A stretch of DNA of 64,000 bases from Flavonifractor porci (GTDB taxonomy: Bacteria > Bacillota > Clostridia > Oscillospirales > Oscillospiraceae). The notes beneath the pieces are model-generated. The model searched no databases and was not told the DNA's origin. It worked only from the letters and a program-made list of their open reading frames with translations. Positions 18,155 through 26,184 of the stretch are shown piece by piece (within the stretch, counting starts at the first letter, position 1; each line of letters begins with the position of its first letter). The position numbers were made by a program, and so were the translations under genes. The stretch spans positions 245,336-309,335 of the forward strand of contig NZ_JBBHLB010000002.1 in NCBI RefSeq assembly GCF_037572415.1, written 5' to 3'.

Positions 18155-19813
18155 TCAGACCTCCATGATAACGGGAAGGATCATGGGGTTGCGCTTGGTT
18201 TTCTTATAAAGGAAGCTGGAGATGGAGTTCTTGATCTCAGACTTGATGGCAGCCCAATCGGTGAGGCTGTCCCGCTGGCAGTTCTCCAGCGCAGTAATGG
18301 ACACCTTCCGCAATTCCTCCATCAGACCCTCAGATTCCTTCACGTAGACAAAGCCGCGGGTAATGATGTCCGGGCCGGATACCACAGAGCCGTCCTCACC
18401 GGACATGGACACGACAACCACGATCATGCCATCCTCGGCCAGATGCTTGCGGTCCCGCAGCACCACGCTGCCCACATCGCCCACGCCATAGCCGTCCACG
18501 AACACACGGCCGGCGGGTACGGTGCCGTTGATCTTGGCGGAGTTGGGGGTCAGCTCAATGACCTTGCCGATGTCGCTGATAATGATGTTCTTGGGATTCA
18601 TGCCCATCTGCTGGGCCAGCTTGGCGTGGATCTTCAGCATCCGCTGCTCACCATGGACGGGGATGAAGAATTTGGGCTTCACCAGAGCGTGGATGATCTT
18701 CAGCTCCTCCTGACAGGCGTGGCCGGACACATGGAGGGCCCGCTCCCGCTCGTTCACCACCTCGGCGTCCTTGCGGTAGAGCTCATTGATCACGCTGCCG
18801 ATGGCATTTTCATTACCGGGAATGGCGGAGGCGGAGAGGATCACCCGATCGCCGGCCTGGATGTCCACCTGGCGGTGGGTATTGAAAGCCATGCGGGTGA
18901 GGGCCGACATGGTCTCGCCCTGGCTGCCGGTGGTGATGATGCAGATCTTGTTCTTGGGCAGGCTCTTGATATGAGCCAGATCCACCAGGACCCCGTCGGG
19001 GATCTTCATATAGCCCAGCTCGGTGGACACCTTCATGGCGTTTTCCATGGAGCGGCCGGTTACCGCCACCTTGCGGCCATACCGGGCGGCCACGTCGATG
19101 ATCTGCTGGATGCGGTCCACATTGGAGGCGAAGGTGGTGATGATGATGCGCTGCTCACAGCCCCGGAACAGGGCGTCAAAGGAGTCGCCCACGCTGCGCT
19201 CACTCTTGGTGAAGCCGGGGCGCTCCACATTGGTGGAGTCGGCCAGCAGGGCCAAAACGCCCTCCTTGCCTAGCTGCCCCAGACGGCCCAGGTCGATCAT
19301 GCCGCCCTGGATGGGGGTGGGGTCGATCTTGAAGTCGCCGGTATGAATGACGGTACCCACGGCGCACTTGATGGCAAAGCCGCAGGCATCGGCGATGGAA
19401 TGGTTTACATGGATAAACTCCACGCTGAACTTGCCCGCCTTTACGGTCTCGCCGGCTTCACAGGTGATGAGCTTGGTCTTGTTCGCCAGACGGTGCTCCT
19501 CCAGCTTCAGCTTCACCAGGCCGGCGGTCATCCGGGTGGCGTAGATGGGCACATTCACATCCCGCAGAAGATAGGGGATGGAGCCGATGTGGTCCTCGTG
19601 ACCGTGAGTCAGGAAGATGCCCCGGATGCGGTCCTTATTCTTGATCAGGTAGGAAAAGTCGGGGATGACCACGTCAATGCCGTACATATCGTCATCCGGG
19701 AAGCCCATACCTACGTCCACGATGATCATGTCCCCGCCGTATTCATATACGGTCAGGTTTTTGCCGATCTCGTTCAGACCGCCCAGAGAAATGATTTTCA
19801 GTTTTTCAGCCAT
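18155..19813 (-). CDS. rnjA: Ribonuclease J
   Basis: A metallo-beta-lactamase-fold RNase with 5'-3' exonuclease and endonuclease activity, central to mRNA decay and rRNA maturation in Firmicutes. The 552 residues show the zinc motif HGHEDHIGSIPYLL (about 71), HTGDFKIDPTP, the beta-CASP segment (VTGRSMENAMKV, ITTGSQGETMSALTRM), SGHACQEELK and HGEQRML, then the C-terminal domain. The start at 19813 (MAEKLKIISLGGLNEIG) has AAAGGAGTG upstream; a longer frame to 19978 lacks family similarity. It is convergent with eno. Confidence 0.94.
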   Translation of the reverse strand: MAEKLKIISLGGLNEIGKNLTVYEYGGDMIIVDVGMGFPDDDMYGIDVVIPDFSYLIKNKDRIRGIFLTHGHEDHIGSIPYLLRDVNVPIYATRMTAGLVKLKLEEHRLANKTKLITCEAGETVKAGKFSVEFIHVNHSIADACGFAIKCAVGTVIHTGDFKIDPTPIQGGMIDLGRLGQLGKEGVLALLADSTNVERPGFTKSERSVGDSFDALFRGCEQRIIITTFASNVDRIQQIIDVAARYGRKVAVTGRSMENAMKVSTELGYMKIPDGVLVDLAHIKSLPKNKICIITTGSQGETMSALTRMAFNTHRQVDIQAGDRVILSASAIPGNENAIGSVINELYRKDAEVVNERERALHVSGHACQEELKIIHALVKPKFFIPVHGEQRMLKIHAKLAQQMGMNPKNIIISDIGKVIELTPNSAKINGTVPAGRVFVDGYGVGDVGSVVLRDRKHLAEDGMIVVVVSMSGEDGSVVSGPDIITRGFVYVKESEGLMEELRKVSITALENCQRDSLTDWAAIKSEIKNSISSFLYKKTKRNPMILPVIMEV

Positions 19814-20038
19814 AAAAGTAATGCTACACTCCTTTACAATCAATCCGTTTTCCGTATTTATCAGTGGACACGGTCCGGATTTGAGCGCGCAAAAGAAAAG
19901 CGGTGGACTCCCGCTCTTTCCGGCCCTGCCTCGCCGGAAAAAGGGAACGGCCATGCACCGCCTGGCGCCTCTATCCATACTGTGTCCTTGCCTTATTCAA
20001 AGCGCGATGACGCGCATAAAGCCACAATTAGCATTGAT

Positions 20039-20048
20039 ATTATACCAC
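20039..20048 (-). promoter_or_regulatory. Extended -10 promoter of rnjA
   Basis: On the minus strand the sequence TGGTATAAT gives a consensus -10 with the TGN extension; no good -35 is seen. Confidence 0.55.
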
Positions 20049-20096
20049 GGAAGTGGGGAAAAGTATACCATTATTTTGCGACACGGTTCCCCTCAG

Positions 20097-20125
20097 TTGT
20101 TCTGTAGGAGCGGATGTGGTACAAT
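20097..20125 (+). promoter_or_regulatory. Sigma-A promoter for the DUF1653 gene
   Basis: TTGTTC and TACAAT are 17 bases apart, 32 bases before the start codon. Confidence 0.75.
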
Positions 20126-20157
20126 ACCGAAGAAAAATGCAAAGGAGTGTGGATCGG

Positions 20158-20379
20158 ATGGAAGAAAGACAGCTGCGCCCCGGCCGTTACCGGCACTTCA
20201 AGGGAAACGAGTATCAGCTGCTCTATGTGGCCCGCCACTCGGAGACCCTGGAGCCTATGGTGGTCTATCAGGCCCTCTACGGGGAGCGGGGGATATGGGT
20301 GCGGCCGGCGGCCATGTGGAATGAGATTGTGGAGCGGGACGGCTATCAGGGCCCCCGGTTTCTGTATATAGGAGAGTAA
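20158..20379 (+). CDS. DUF1653 protein
   Basis: This 73-residue protein is a full DUF1653 domain: LRPGRYRHFKGNEYQLLYVARHSETLEPMVVYQALYG, then GIWVRPAAMWNEIV. The family is widespread and its function unknown. AAAGGAG lies 10 bases before the ATG at 20158; a longer frame from 20053 would start inside the promoter. It is followed three bases later by an ArsC-like gene, and the two are probably co-transcribed. Confidence 0.88.
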   Translation: MEERQLRPGRYRHFKGNEYQLLYVARHSETLEPMVVYQALYGERGIWVRPAAMWNEIVERDGYQGPRFLYIGE

Positions 20380-20382
20380 GCC

Positions 20383-20715
20383 ATGAACATTCAGATTTTT
20401 GGAAAGAGTAAATGCTTTGATACAAAGAAAGCGGAGCGCTGGTTTAAGGAGCGGCGCATCAAGTTCCAGGCGGTGGACCTGGGTAAGTACGGCATGAGCG
20501 CCGGGGAGCTGAAAAGTGTGGTCAATGCGGTGGGACTGAATCACCTCATTGATCAGAAACACCCGGACGCCGCCCTGCTCAACTACCTTGCCTATGATGC
20601 CGACAAGTTGGACAAGCTGCTGGACAACCCAAAACTGCTTAAGACTCCCATCGTCCGCAACGGCAAGCAGGCCACCGTGGGCTACTGCCCGGAGGTATGG
20701 GAGAGCTGGAACTGA
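20383..20715 (+). CDS. ArsC/Spx-family thioredoxin-fold protein
   Basis: The 110 residues match the arsenate-reductase-like family (IQIFGKSKCFDTKKAERWFKERRIKFQAVDL; LLKTPIVRNGKQATVGY). There is one cysteine in the active-site position (KCFDTKK) plus one near the C-terminus, and the Arg triad of true arsenate reductases is not evident, so a redox role other than arsenate reduction is likely. No ars genes are near. Its last 34 bases overlap the end of the convergent WYL regulator gene. Confidence 0.8.
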   Translation: MNIQIFGKSKCFDTKKAERWFKERRIKFQAVDLGKYGMSAGELKSVVNAVGLNHLIDQKHPDAALLNYLAYDADKLDKLLDNPKLLKTPIVRNGKQATVGYCPEVWESWN

Positions 20716-21689
20716 TAAAGCCCGGACACTGCCGACAGCTGCGCCTGAAAGGTCTCCACCGCCCACTGGGGTCGGAGCAGCTGCACCCCGTCTCCCAGAC
20801 CGAAGAGCCAGCCTAAAAACTGGGGGCTGACCACGGCGGAAACAGTGACGGTGAAATGGCTCTTCCCGTCGGGCACCAAAATGGCATCCAGACCGAAGCG
20901 GTCCAGCACCACCCCCACCAGGCTGCTGCGGCAGCGCAGGGTGACCTGTCCCTCCCGGCCGGAGAACATACCGAAGTGTTTTCCCGCATAGGCTGCCATA
21001 TCAAAGTGTTCCGGTACCCCGGTGAGGGGCAGGCAGGTGACGGCCAGATCGGCCATCTTGTCCACCCGATAGTGGCGCAGCTCCTTGGAGCGGTGATCAT
21101 AACCGGCCAGGTAGTAGTTCTCGTTATCCCAGATCAGGCCGGCGGGGGAGACGGTGTACCGGCGGCCCTCATGGCGAAAGACCTTTTCCTTGCGGACGTT
21201 ATACTCAAAGTAGAGAAAGGTCACCGTTTTCCGGTTTGCAATGGCGGTGTGGAGCTTATCAATGGTGTAATAGATGCTCTCATTCATGGTTTTTACCCGC
21301 CGGTCCACATAGACCTGGCGCTGGAGCTGACGGGCCTGGTGGATGCTGGCCTGAGACTCCAGCTTGTGGATCAGCTGGCTGCTCTTGCGCTGGGTGATGA
21401 AGCGGGAGGACTGGACCGCGTCCACCAGCAGCTTCAGCTCCGCCAGCTGGAAGGGCCGGTCCCCCAGAAACCAGCCTGGTGAGCGGCCCTTCCGGCACTG
21501 CACATCCAGTCCAAACTGGCGCAGGGCTTCCATATCGGAGTAGATGCTCTTCCGCTCGGCCTTGATGTCCCACTCCTCCAGGCGGGAGATGATCTCAGGG
21601 ACGGTGAGAGTGTGCTCCTCATCGGTGAATTCCCACAGCAGTTTGCACAGACAGAGCAGTTTCAACTTTTGATTGGCGCTTTTCGGCAT
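20682..21689 (-). CDS. WYL-domain transcriptional regulator
   Basis: The 335-residue protein has an N-terminal winged helix (residues 5-60, KLLCLCKLLWEFTDEEHTLTV..ISRLEEWDIKAERKSIYSDMEALRQ), a linker rich in Arg/Gln, a WYL domain (YTVSPAGLIWDNENYYLAGYD, about 175-240) and a WCX-type C-terminal domain. Such proteins regulate transcription in response to nucleic-acid or nucleotide ligands; several control defence or DNA damage genes, but no such genes are next to it. It is convergent and overlapping with the ArsC-like gene and divergent from the peptidase gene. Confidence 0.88.
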   Translation of the reverse strand: MPKSANQKLKLLCLCKLLWEFTDEEHTLTVPEIISRLEEWDIKAERKSIYSDMEALRQFGLDVQCRKGRSPGWFLGDRPFQLAELKLLVDAVQSSRFITQRKSSQLIHKLESQASIHQARQLQRQVYVDRRVKTMNESIYYTIDKLHTAIANRKTVTFLYFEYNVRKEKVFRHEGRRYTVSPAGLIWDNENYYLAGYDHRSKELRHYRVDKMADLAVTCLPLTGVPEHFDMAAYAGKHFGMFSGREGQVTLRCRSSLVGVVLDRFGLDAILVPDGKSHFTVTVSAVVSPQFLGWLFGLGDGVQLLRPQWAVETFQAQLSAVSGLYQFQLSHTSGQ

Positions 21690-21795
21690 GGAAGCGACCC
21701 CCTTTGTTGCCGTATTACCTGTTAGACTATCACATTTATTGTCCTATAAACCGTACATTCAGCATACCACAAATGTGTGGAGATTGCGAGGGCCT

Positions 21796-22629
21796 ATGAT
21801 ATATGTTGCAGCAGTTCCCCTCTGCCCCCTCTATGCCGGGCCGGGCGGGGAGAAAGAGCGGGTGGATGAGATCCTGATGGGCTGGCCGGTCTATGGACCG
21901 GAGGAGGCTCAGGGGGATTGGTGGCGGGTCCGAACCCATTACGGCTATTCCGGCTGGGTACGGCGGGAGCAGTTGGCTCCGGCAGGGGAATGGCCCCTTC
22001 AGGGGAAGATGGTGGTGACCGCTCCCTTTGCCGATGTGCTGGCCGGGCCGGAGGTGGAGCGGCCGGTGCTGACTACCCTGCCCCGGGGCAGTCTGACCGC
22101 TGTTCTGGAGGAAGCTGTCCCGGAGGGCTGGCGGCGGATTCAATTGCCTGACGGACGAAATGGCTATACAAAATGTAGTTTTCTGGAGGAATATTGCGCC
22201 CAGTCCTGTGATCTGCCGGAGGAACAGCTCCGGGTCAGGGTGGTGGAGCGGGCCAGAAGCTATCTGGGGACCCAGTACCGCTGGGGCGGTAAGTCCCCCG
22301 TGGGGATCGACTGCTCGGGGCTTACCTTTATGTCCTGGTTTTTCAGCGGGGTGCTCCTCTACCGGGATGCCCGCATTGTACCCGGATATCCGGTCCGTCC
22401 CATTCCGCTGGAGGCCTGCCTGCCTGCCGATCTGCTCTATTTTCCCGGACACATCGCCCTTTATCTGGGGGAAGGAAGGTATATCCACTCCACCGCCAGA
22501 GTGGGCAGCGACGGAGTGGTGATCAACAGCCTGGACCCGGCGCAGCCTGACTACCGGGCGGATCTGCGGGAAAAGCTGCTGACGGCGGGCACCGTCTTTC
22601 CCCTGGGCGGGGAGAATCTGACAACTTGA
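21796..22629 (+). CDS. NlpC/P60 cysteine peptidase with SH3-like domains
   Basis: The 277 residues show two bacterial SH3-like segments (about 1-70 and 75-145; YAGPGGEKERVDEILMGWPV, WWRVRTHYGYSGWV, DGRNGYTKCSF) and a C-terminal NlpC/P60 domain with the catalytic cysteine in GIDCSGLTFMSW (about 172) and histidine in GHIALYLGEG. There is no signal peptide. This layout is that of cytoplasmic YkfC-like gamma-D-Glu-L-diamino acid endopeptidases used in wall-peptide recycling; that role is inferred. The start at 21796 is preceded by a weak GAGGG; a frame from 21673 would overlap the divergent promoter region. Confidence 0.85.
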   Translation: MIYVAAVPLCPLYAGPGGEKERVDEILMGWPVYGPEEAQGDWWRVRTHYGYSGWVRREQLAPAGEWPLQGKMVVTAPFADVLAGPEVERPVLTTLPRGSLTAVLEEAVPEGWRRIQLPDGRNGYTKCSFLEEYCAQSCDLPEEQLRVRVVERARSYLGTQYRWGGKSPVGIDCSGLTFMSWFFSGVLLYRDARIVPGYPVRPIPLEACLPADLLYFPGHIALYLGEGRYIHSTARVGSDGVVINSLDPAQPDYRADLREKLLTAGTVFPLGGENLTT

Positions 22630-22649
22630 TAAAAATTTGCGGCAACCTC

Positions 22650-22678
22650 TTGCCAGATGGGCCATTCTCCTCTATACT
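22650..22678 (+). promoter_or_regulatory. Sigma-A promoter for the LCP gene
   Basis: TTGCCA and TATACT are 17 bases apart, 47 bases before the GTG start. Confidence 0.78.
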
Positions 22679-22725
22679 GTATCTGTTTGTTGACATAACA
22701 TGATTGAAGAAAGGGGCGCGCCTCA

Positions 22726-23754
22726 GTGGCCCAGACACACCGGAAGAAACGCCGCCGGATCTCCCCGGCACGGCGGGCGGCGAAGATTTTTTATGGCATC
22801 CTTGTGGTCATCTCGGCGTTGATCGTGACGCTGTTCTGCGTCTACAAGCTGCTGGCCAAGGAGCCGGAAATGGCAGCGGAACCCACACCTACCCCCGCTC
22901 CGCCGGGTACCAGCGCTGAGCCTACCACGGGGCGGCAGCGGAAACCTTATACATACACCTTCCTGTTGGTGGCCAAGGATCAGGTGGGCAGCAACGCTGA
23001 TACCATGATCGTCTGCACCTACGATACGGTGGCGCAGACAGTGGGCATGGTATCCATCCCCAGAGACACTCTGGTGAAGAGCGGTAAGCTGAACGCGGTC
23101 TACCAGCAGGGGATCGAGGCTTTGCGGGACACCATATCCGATATGCTGGGTATCCCCATTGATTTCTATGTGGGCATCAACATGGACGGCTTTAAGGTAC
23201 TGGTGGATGAGTTGGGCGGCATTGAGTTCAATGTGCCCGTCCACATGGCCTACGATGATCCGGCCCAGGACCTGCACATCCACTATGAGCCTGGCCTCCA
23301 GCACCTGGACGGGCAGGATGTATTGAACGTGGCCCGGTGCCGGAAAAACTCCGATGGCCCTGGTACCTATCCCAACAACATCTACTCCGCCTATCCGGAC
23401 AATGACATCGGACGTACCAGGACCCAGCAGCAGCTCATTGGCACCATTGTGAAAAAGGCTCTGTCCAACCCCCAGAAGATCAACCGCTACATTGAGATCT
23501 TCCTGGAGTATGTGAACACCAACCTGGAGTTTGGCGAGATGCTGTGGTTTGCCCAGCCTGCCCTGGGCTTTGATTTCGAGACCGGCATGACCAGCGCCAC
23601 CCTCACCGGAGACGGAAACACCTACTATCCCGGCTGGGGCAAATACTGCTATCAGCTCTACCCTGAGGAGACTCTGGAGACCGTCAATCAGCTCATCAAT
23701 CCCTACGATCAGGATCTGGGCCTGGGGGATATGAACATCTTCCAATACAAGTAA
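22726..23754 (+). CDS. LytR-CpsA-Psr (LCP) family wall-polymer ligase
   Basis: LCP enzymes attach teichoic acid or capsule-type polymers to peptidoglycan outside the membrane. The 342 residues begin with a short basic cytoplasmic segment, one membrane helix (about 22-43), a Pro/Thr-rich linker and the LCP domain (FLLVAKDQVGSNADTMIV, MVSIPRDTLV with the phosphate-binding Arg, DELGGIEFNVPV, LDGQDVLNVARCRK, DIGRTRTQQQLI). It starts with GTG, chosen because GAAAGGGG lies about 10 bases upstream. It is monocistronic. Confidence 0.93.
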   Translation: MAQTHRKKRRRISPARRAAKIFYGILVVISALIVTLFCVYKLLAKEPEMAAEPTPTPAPPGTSAEPTTGRQRKPYTYTFLLVAKDQVGSNADTMIVCTYDTVAQTVGMVSIPRDTLVKSGKLNAVYQQGIEALRDTISDMLGIPIDFYVGINMDGFKVLVDELGGIEFNVPVHMAYDDPAQDLHIHYEPGLQHLDGQDVLNVARCRKNSDGPGTYPNNIYSAYPDNDIGRTRTQQQLIGTIVKKALSNPQKINRYIEIFLEYVNTNLEFGEMLWFAQPALGFDFETGMTSATLTGDGNTYYPGWGKYCYQLYPEETLETVNQLINPYDQDLGLGDMNIFQYK

Positions 23755-23756
23755 TC

Positions 23757-23788
23757 AAAAAGGACGTGCCTCAAAGGCACGTCCTTTT
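23757..23788. terminator. Bidirectional terminator between LCP gene and tyrA
   Basis: AAAAGGACGTGCC pairs with GGCACGTCCTTTT across TCAAA, with A and T runs on either side, placed between the two convergent stop codons. Confidence 0.88.
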
Positions 23789-23791
23789 AGT

Positions 23792-24652
23792 TTACTCCAG
23801 CAGGTCGGGGCCGGGCAGGTCCATCTGCCGCTTGCGGGCGGCGGAGAAGGCCAGCTTATCCGCCAGAGCCCTTCGGTCGCCGGTGGCCAGCACCTCCCGG
23901 TAGGACTGAAGGTTACCGATGAGGCGATCCAGCACATCCAGCAGAGCGGGCTGGTTGAGGGAGAAAAGCTGAGTCCACAGTCCCACGTCCAGAGCGGCCA
24001 CCCGGGTACAGCCACGGAAGGAGGAGCCTTCATAGCCCTTGCAGTCAAAGAGGGTGGGGTCATCGCATACCGCCACGGCGATGATGTGCATCACCTGACT
24101 GGTGTAGGCAATGAGGGCGTCATGGGCCTGGGCGGTGGTGCGGTGGACATCCTTGCAGCCCATATAGGCGGCCAGCCGTTCCAACAGGGCCAGGTGTTCC
24201 GGCTTACTGGTCTGGCGGGGGACGAGAAGGAAGTGTGAGCCCTGGAACAGCTCGGCAAAGGCGTGTTCCACGCCGGAGAACTCAGTACCTGCCATGGGGT
24301 GGCAGCCGATAAAGTCCACCGTATCGGGCAGACAGTCCGCCCCATCCAAAATGGCGGACTTAACGCCGCACACGTCCCATACCAGTGCGCCGGGCTTGAA
24401 CTGGTCCTTGTAGGTGTGCAGAAAGTCCAGAATGCCCTGGGGATGGAGGGCCAGGGCCACCACGTCGGCCTGGGGGATCACATCGGCGGCGCACTCAGTG
24501 ACCCGGTCGCCCACGCCGTGCTCGCTGGCGTAGCGCAGGGTGGGCTGAGACACGTCCACGCCTAGGATCTCATAATCCTCAAAACCCTTCAGAGCCAGAG
24601 CCATGGAGCCGCCGATCAGGCCAAGGCCCACAATGACAAGTGTTTTTTTCAT
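23792..24652 (-). CDS. tyrA: Prephenate dehydrogenase
   Basis: Oxidatively decarboxylates prephenate to 4-hydroxyphenylpyruvate in tyrosine synthesis. The 286 residues show the NAD-binding GLGLIGGSMALAL at the N-terminus, VWDVCGVKSAIL, FIGCHPMAGTEFSGVEHA (catalytic His region) and HIIAVAVCDD in the helical C-terminal domain. The ATG at 24652 has AGGAGG eight bases upstream. The gene's first 48 bases are duplicated upstream (24812-24859) behind a type A element, where the copy still has its own GGAGG. aroF lies upstream in the same direction, giving one aroF-tyrA operon. Confidence 0.95.
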   Translation of the reverse strand: MKKTLVIVGLGLIGGSMALALKGFEDYEILGVDVSQPTLRYASEHGVGDRVTECAADVIPQADVVALALHPQGILDFLHTYKDQFKPGALVWDVCGVKSAILDGADCLPDTVDFIGCHPMAGTEFSGVEHAFAELFQGSHFLLVPRQTSKPEHLALLERLAAYMGCKDVHRTTAQAHDALIAYTSQVMHIIAVAVCDDPTLFDCKGYEGSSFRGCTRVAALDVGLWTQLFSLNQPALLDVLDRLIGNLQSYREVLATGDRRALADKLAFSAARKRQMDLPGPDLLE

Positions 24653-24811
24653 AGTTTTAACCTCCTGATAACCGCAAGATTGGGGGCGGCTCTTTCGCGC
24701 GGATGCGCGTCCAAGTGTTTTGCCGACAGGCAAAACCTTGATGCCGCGGCAATTCATTTGCCGCGAGCAAATCAAATTCTATGGGGTCCCCGCCGGACTT
24801 CAGGCCGGTGG
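24653..24811 (-). repeat. Type A element before tyrA
   Basis: On the plus strand it reads hairpin CGCGCGGATGCGCG; CAAGTGTTTTGCC..GGCAAAACCTTG; third stem GCGGCAA-TTCA-TTTGCCGC; then GGGGTCCCC and a closing hairpin around CCGG..CCGG..GGGG. Relative to tyrA it is reversed, and its terminal hairpin abuts the echo of the tyrA start. The tyrA side supplies the present RBS. Confidence 0.85.
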
Positions 24812-24859
24812 GGTGCCGCCGATTAAACCGAGTCCCACGATGACAAGGGTCTTTTTCAT
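24812..24859 (-). repeat. Echo of the tyrA 5' end
   Basis: Sixteen codons repeat tyrA 24605-24652: both encode MKKTLVIVGLGLIGG. Nine of 48 bases differ; eight are silent and one changes Ser to Thr. GGAGG lies seven bases upstream, so a 19-residue peptide ending at TGA could still be translated just after aroF. Confidence 0.9.
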
Positions 24860-24873
24860 ACCGCAGCCTCCGT

Positions 24874-25890
24874 TTACAGAGTGCGGCCCACGCAGGGGGC
24901 CAGGATACGCAGCTTGTCCATCAGATCGTCAAACTGGGCGGGGGTGATGGACTGGGCCCCGTCGCAAAGGGCATGGGGCGGATCGTTATGGACTTCCACG
25001 ATGAGACCGTCAGCCCCGGCGGCCAGAGCCGCCATGCTCATCCGTTCCACCATCCAGGCCTTGCCACAGGCGTGGGAGGGGTCCACCACCACCGGCAGGT
25101 GGGACAGCTGCTTTACCGCCAGCACTGCCGACAGATCCAGAGTATTGCGTGTAAAGGTCTCAAAGGTGCGGATGCCGCGCTCACACAGAATGACCTTCTC
25201 ATTGCCGCCAGCCATAATGTACTCGGCGGACATGAGCCACTCCTCGATGGTGGAGGAGAGACCGCGCTTGAGCAGAATGGGCTTGGTGGTCTTGCCCAGC
25301 TGCTTCAGAAGGTCAAAGTTCTGCATATTCCGTGCTCCCACCTGAATCACGTCCACGCACATCTCGAACATCTCCACGTTGTCGGTGGACATAATCTCGG
25401 TGACGATGGGCAGGCCGGTGACCGCCCGGGCCTCCTGAAGCAGCCGGATGCCGTCATTGCCCATGCCCTGGAAGGCGTAGGGGGAGGTGCGGGGTTTGAA
25501 GGCGCCTCCACGCAGGGCGGCGGCTCCGGCGGCCTGGACTGCCCGGGCTACGCCTACGATCTGCTCCTCACTCTCCACTGAGCAGGGACCGGCGATGACG
25601 GCCAGCTTCTCGCCGCCCACCACAGCACTGCCTCCCAGATCAATGACCGTGTCCTCCGGGTGGTACTTCCGGTTGGCCTTCTTATAGGGCTCGGTGACCC
25701 GCATTACCCGGTCCACGCCGGGCAGAAGGGACAGCTTCTCCTGGTCGATGCCTTCGGCATTGCCCTCCGCGCCCAGAATAGTGGTCTCGGCGCCCTTGGA
25801 CACCATCACCTTGACTCCGCCTTCCTCCATGGTACGGATGGCTTTTTCCAACTCCTCGGGGGTAAAATCCCGCTTCATAATAACGACCAT
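24874..25890 (-). CDS. aroF: 3-deoxy-7-phosphoheptulonate synthase (DAHP synthase, AroF/type I-beta)
   Basis: Condenses phosphoenolpyruvate and erythrose 4-phosphate, opening the shikimate pathway. The 338 residues start with the ferredoxin-like regulatory domain of the I-beta class (MVVIMKRDFTPEELEKAIRTMEEGG, residues 1-70) followed by the barrel (VIAGPCSVESEEQIVGVARAV, GGAFKPRTSPYAFQGMG, QVGARNMQNFDLLKQLG, KPILLKRG, VVDPSHACGK). AAAGGAG lies seven bases before ATG 25890. It is the first gene after a tyrosine-rich leader and a terminator, so it is probably controlled by attenuation. Confidence 0.96.
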   Translation of the reverse strand: MVVIMKRDFTPEELEKAIRTMEEGGVKVMVSKGAETTILGAEGNAEGIDQEKLSLLPGVDRVMRVTEPYKKANRKYHPEDTVIDLGGSAVVGGEKLAVIAGPCSVESEEQIVGVARAVQAAGAAALRGGAFKPRTSPYAFQGMGNDGIRLLQEARAVTGLPIVTEIMSTDNVEMFEMCVDVIQVGARNMQNFDLLKQLGKTTKPILLKRGLSSTIEEWLMSAEYIMAGGNEKVILCERGIRTFETFTRNTLDLSAVLAVKQLSHLPVVVDPSHACGKAWMVERMSMAALAAGADGLIVEVHNDPPHALCDGAQSITPAQFDDLMDKLRILAPCVGRTL

Positions 25891-25911
25891 ATGTGAACTC
25901 CTTTCCAAATA

Positions 25912-25948
25912 CAAAAGATCCGCAGCCGCCCAGAGGCAGCTGCGGATC
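25912..25948 (-). terminator. Attenuator terminator before aroF
   Basis: On the minus strand GATCCGCAGC(T)GCC pairs with GGC(G)GCTGCGGATC and ends in TTTTGTATTT, about 20 bases before the aroF start and about 40 after the leader peptide stop. Being inside the operon leader, it would act as the conditional stop. Confidence 0.82.
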
Positions 25949-25986
25949 CTTTCCGTCCGTTGTGAGAACGAAACCCGGTCAGCCGG

Positions 25987-26061
25987 TTATGGGCAGGCAG
26001 AAACACCGCTGAAATAATAGCAGCGGTAATAGCCGTATCCATAACCGGTACGCTTCAGCAT
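25987..26061 (-). CDS. Tyrosine-rich leader peptide of the aroF-tyrA operon
   Basis: A 24-codon ORF starts with ATG behind GGAAGGAG (10-base spacing) and ends with TAA. Residues 7-17 read YGYGYYRCYYF: six Tyr codons and one Phe codon in 11. Ten bases in codons 5-8 (CCGGTTATGG) are perfectly complementary to bases around the stop codon (26039-26048 against 25983-25992), and a second hairpin (ACCGCT/AGCGGT) sits in the middle. A ribosome stalled at the Tyr codons would block the first pairing and could favour an antiterminator. Too short for routine gene calling. Confidence 0.82.
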   Translation of the reverse strand: MLKRTGYGYGYYRCYYFSGVSACP

Positions 26062-26089
26062 GACGGGCACGCTCCTTCCTTTGAATGAG

Positions 26090-26118
26090 ACTTTAGCACT
26101 TTTTGGTGTGAAAGTCAA
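26090..26118 (-). promoter_or_regulatory. Sigma-A promoter of the aroF-tyrA operon
   Basis: On the minus strand TTGACT and TAAAGT are 17 bases apart, about 30 bases before the leader peptide start. Confidence 0.8.
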
Positions 26119-26131
26119 GGGGAAATTTTTC

Positions 26132-26160
26132 TTGAAATCCTACCTGTATTATGGTATTAT
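26132..26160 (+). promoter_or_regulatory. Sigma-A promoter of the Rrf2 regulator gene
   Basis: TTGAAA and TATTAT are 17 bases apart, 24 bases before the start codon, back to back with the aroF promoter. Confidence 0.8.
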
Positions 26161-26184
26161 ATTAAAAAAGTCAGGAGGGATCAT

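Larger units (their letters stand above)
19814..20157. other. Divergent intergenic region, rnjA leader
   Basis: These 344 bases hold no supported gene. They contain the divergent promoters listed below and a long rnjA 5' leader (about 220 bases on the minus strand) with several GC-rich hairpins near 19890-19960 (for example CTTTCCGGC with GCCGGAAAAAG). Confidence 0.6.
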
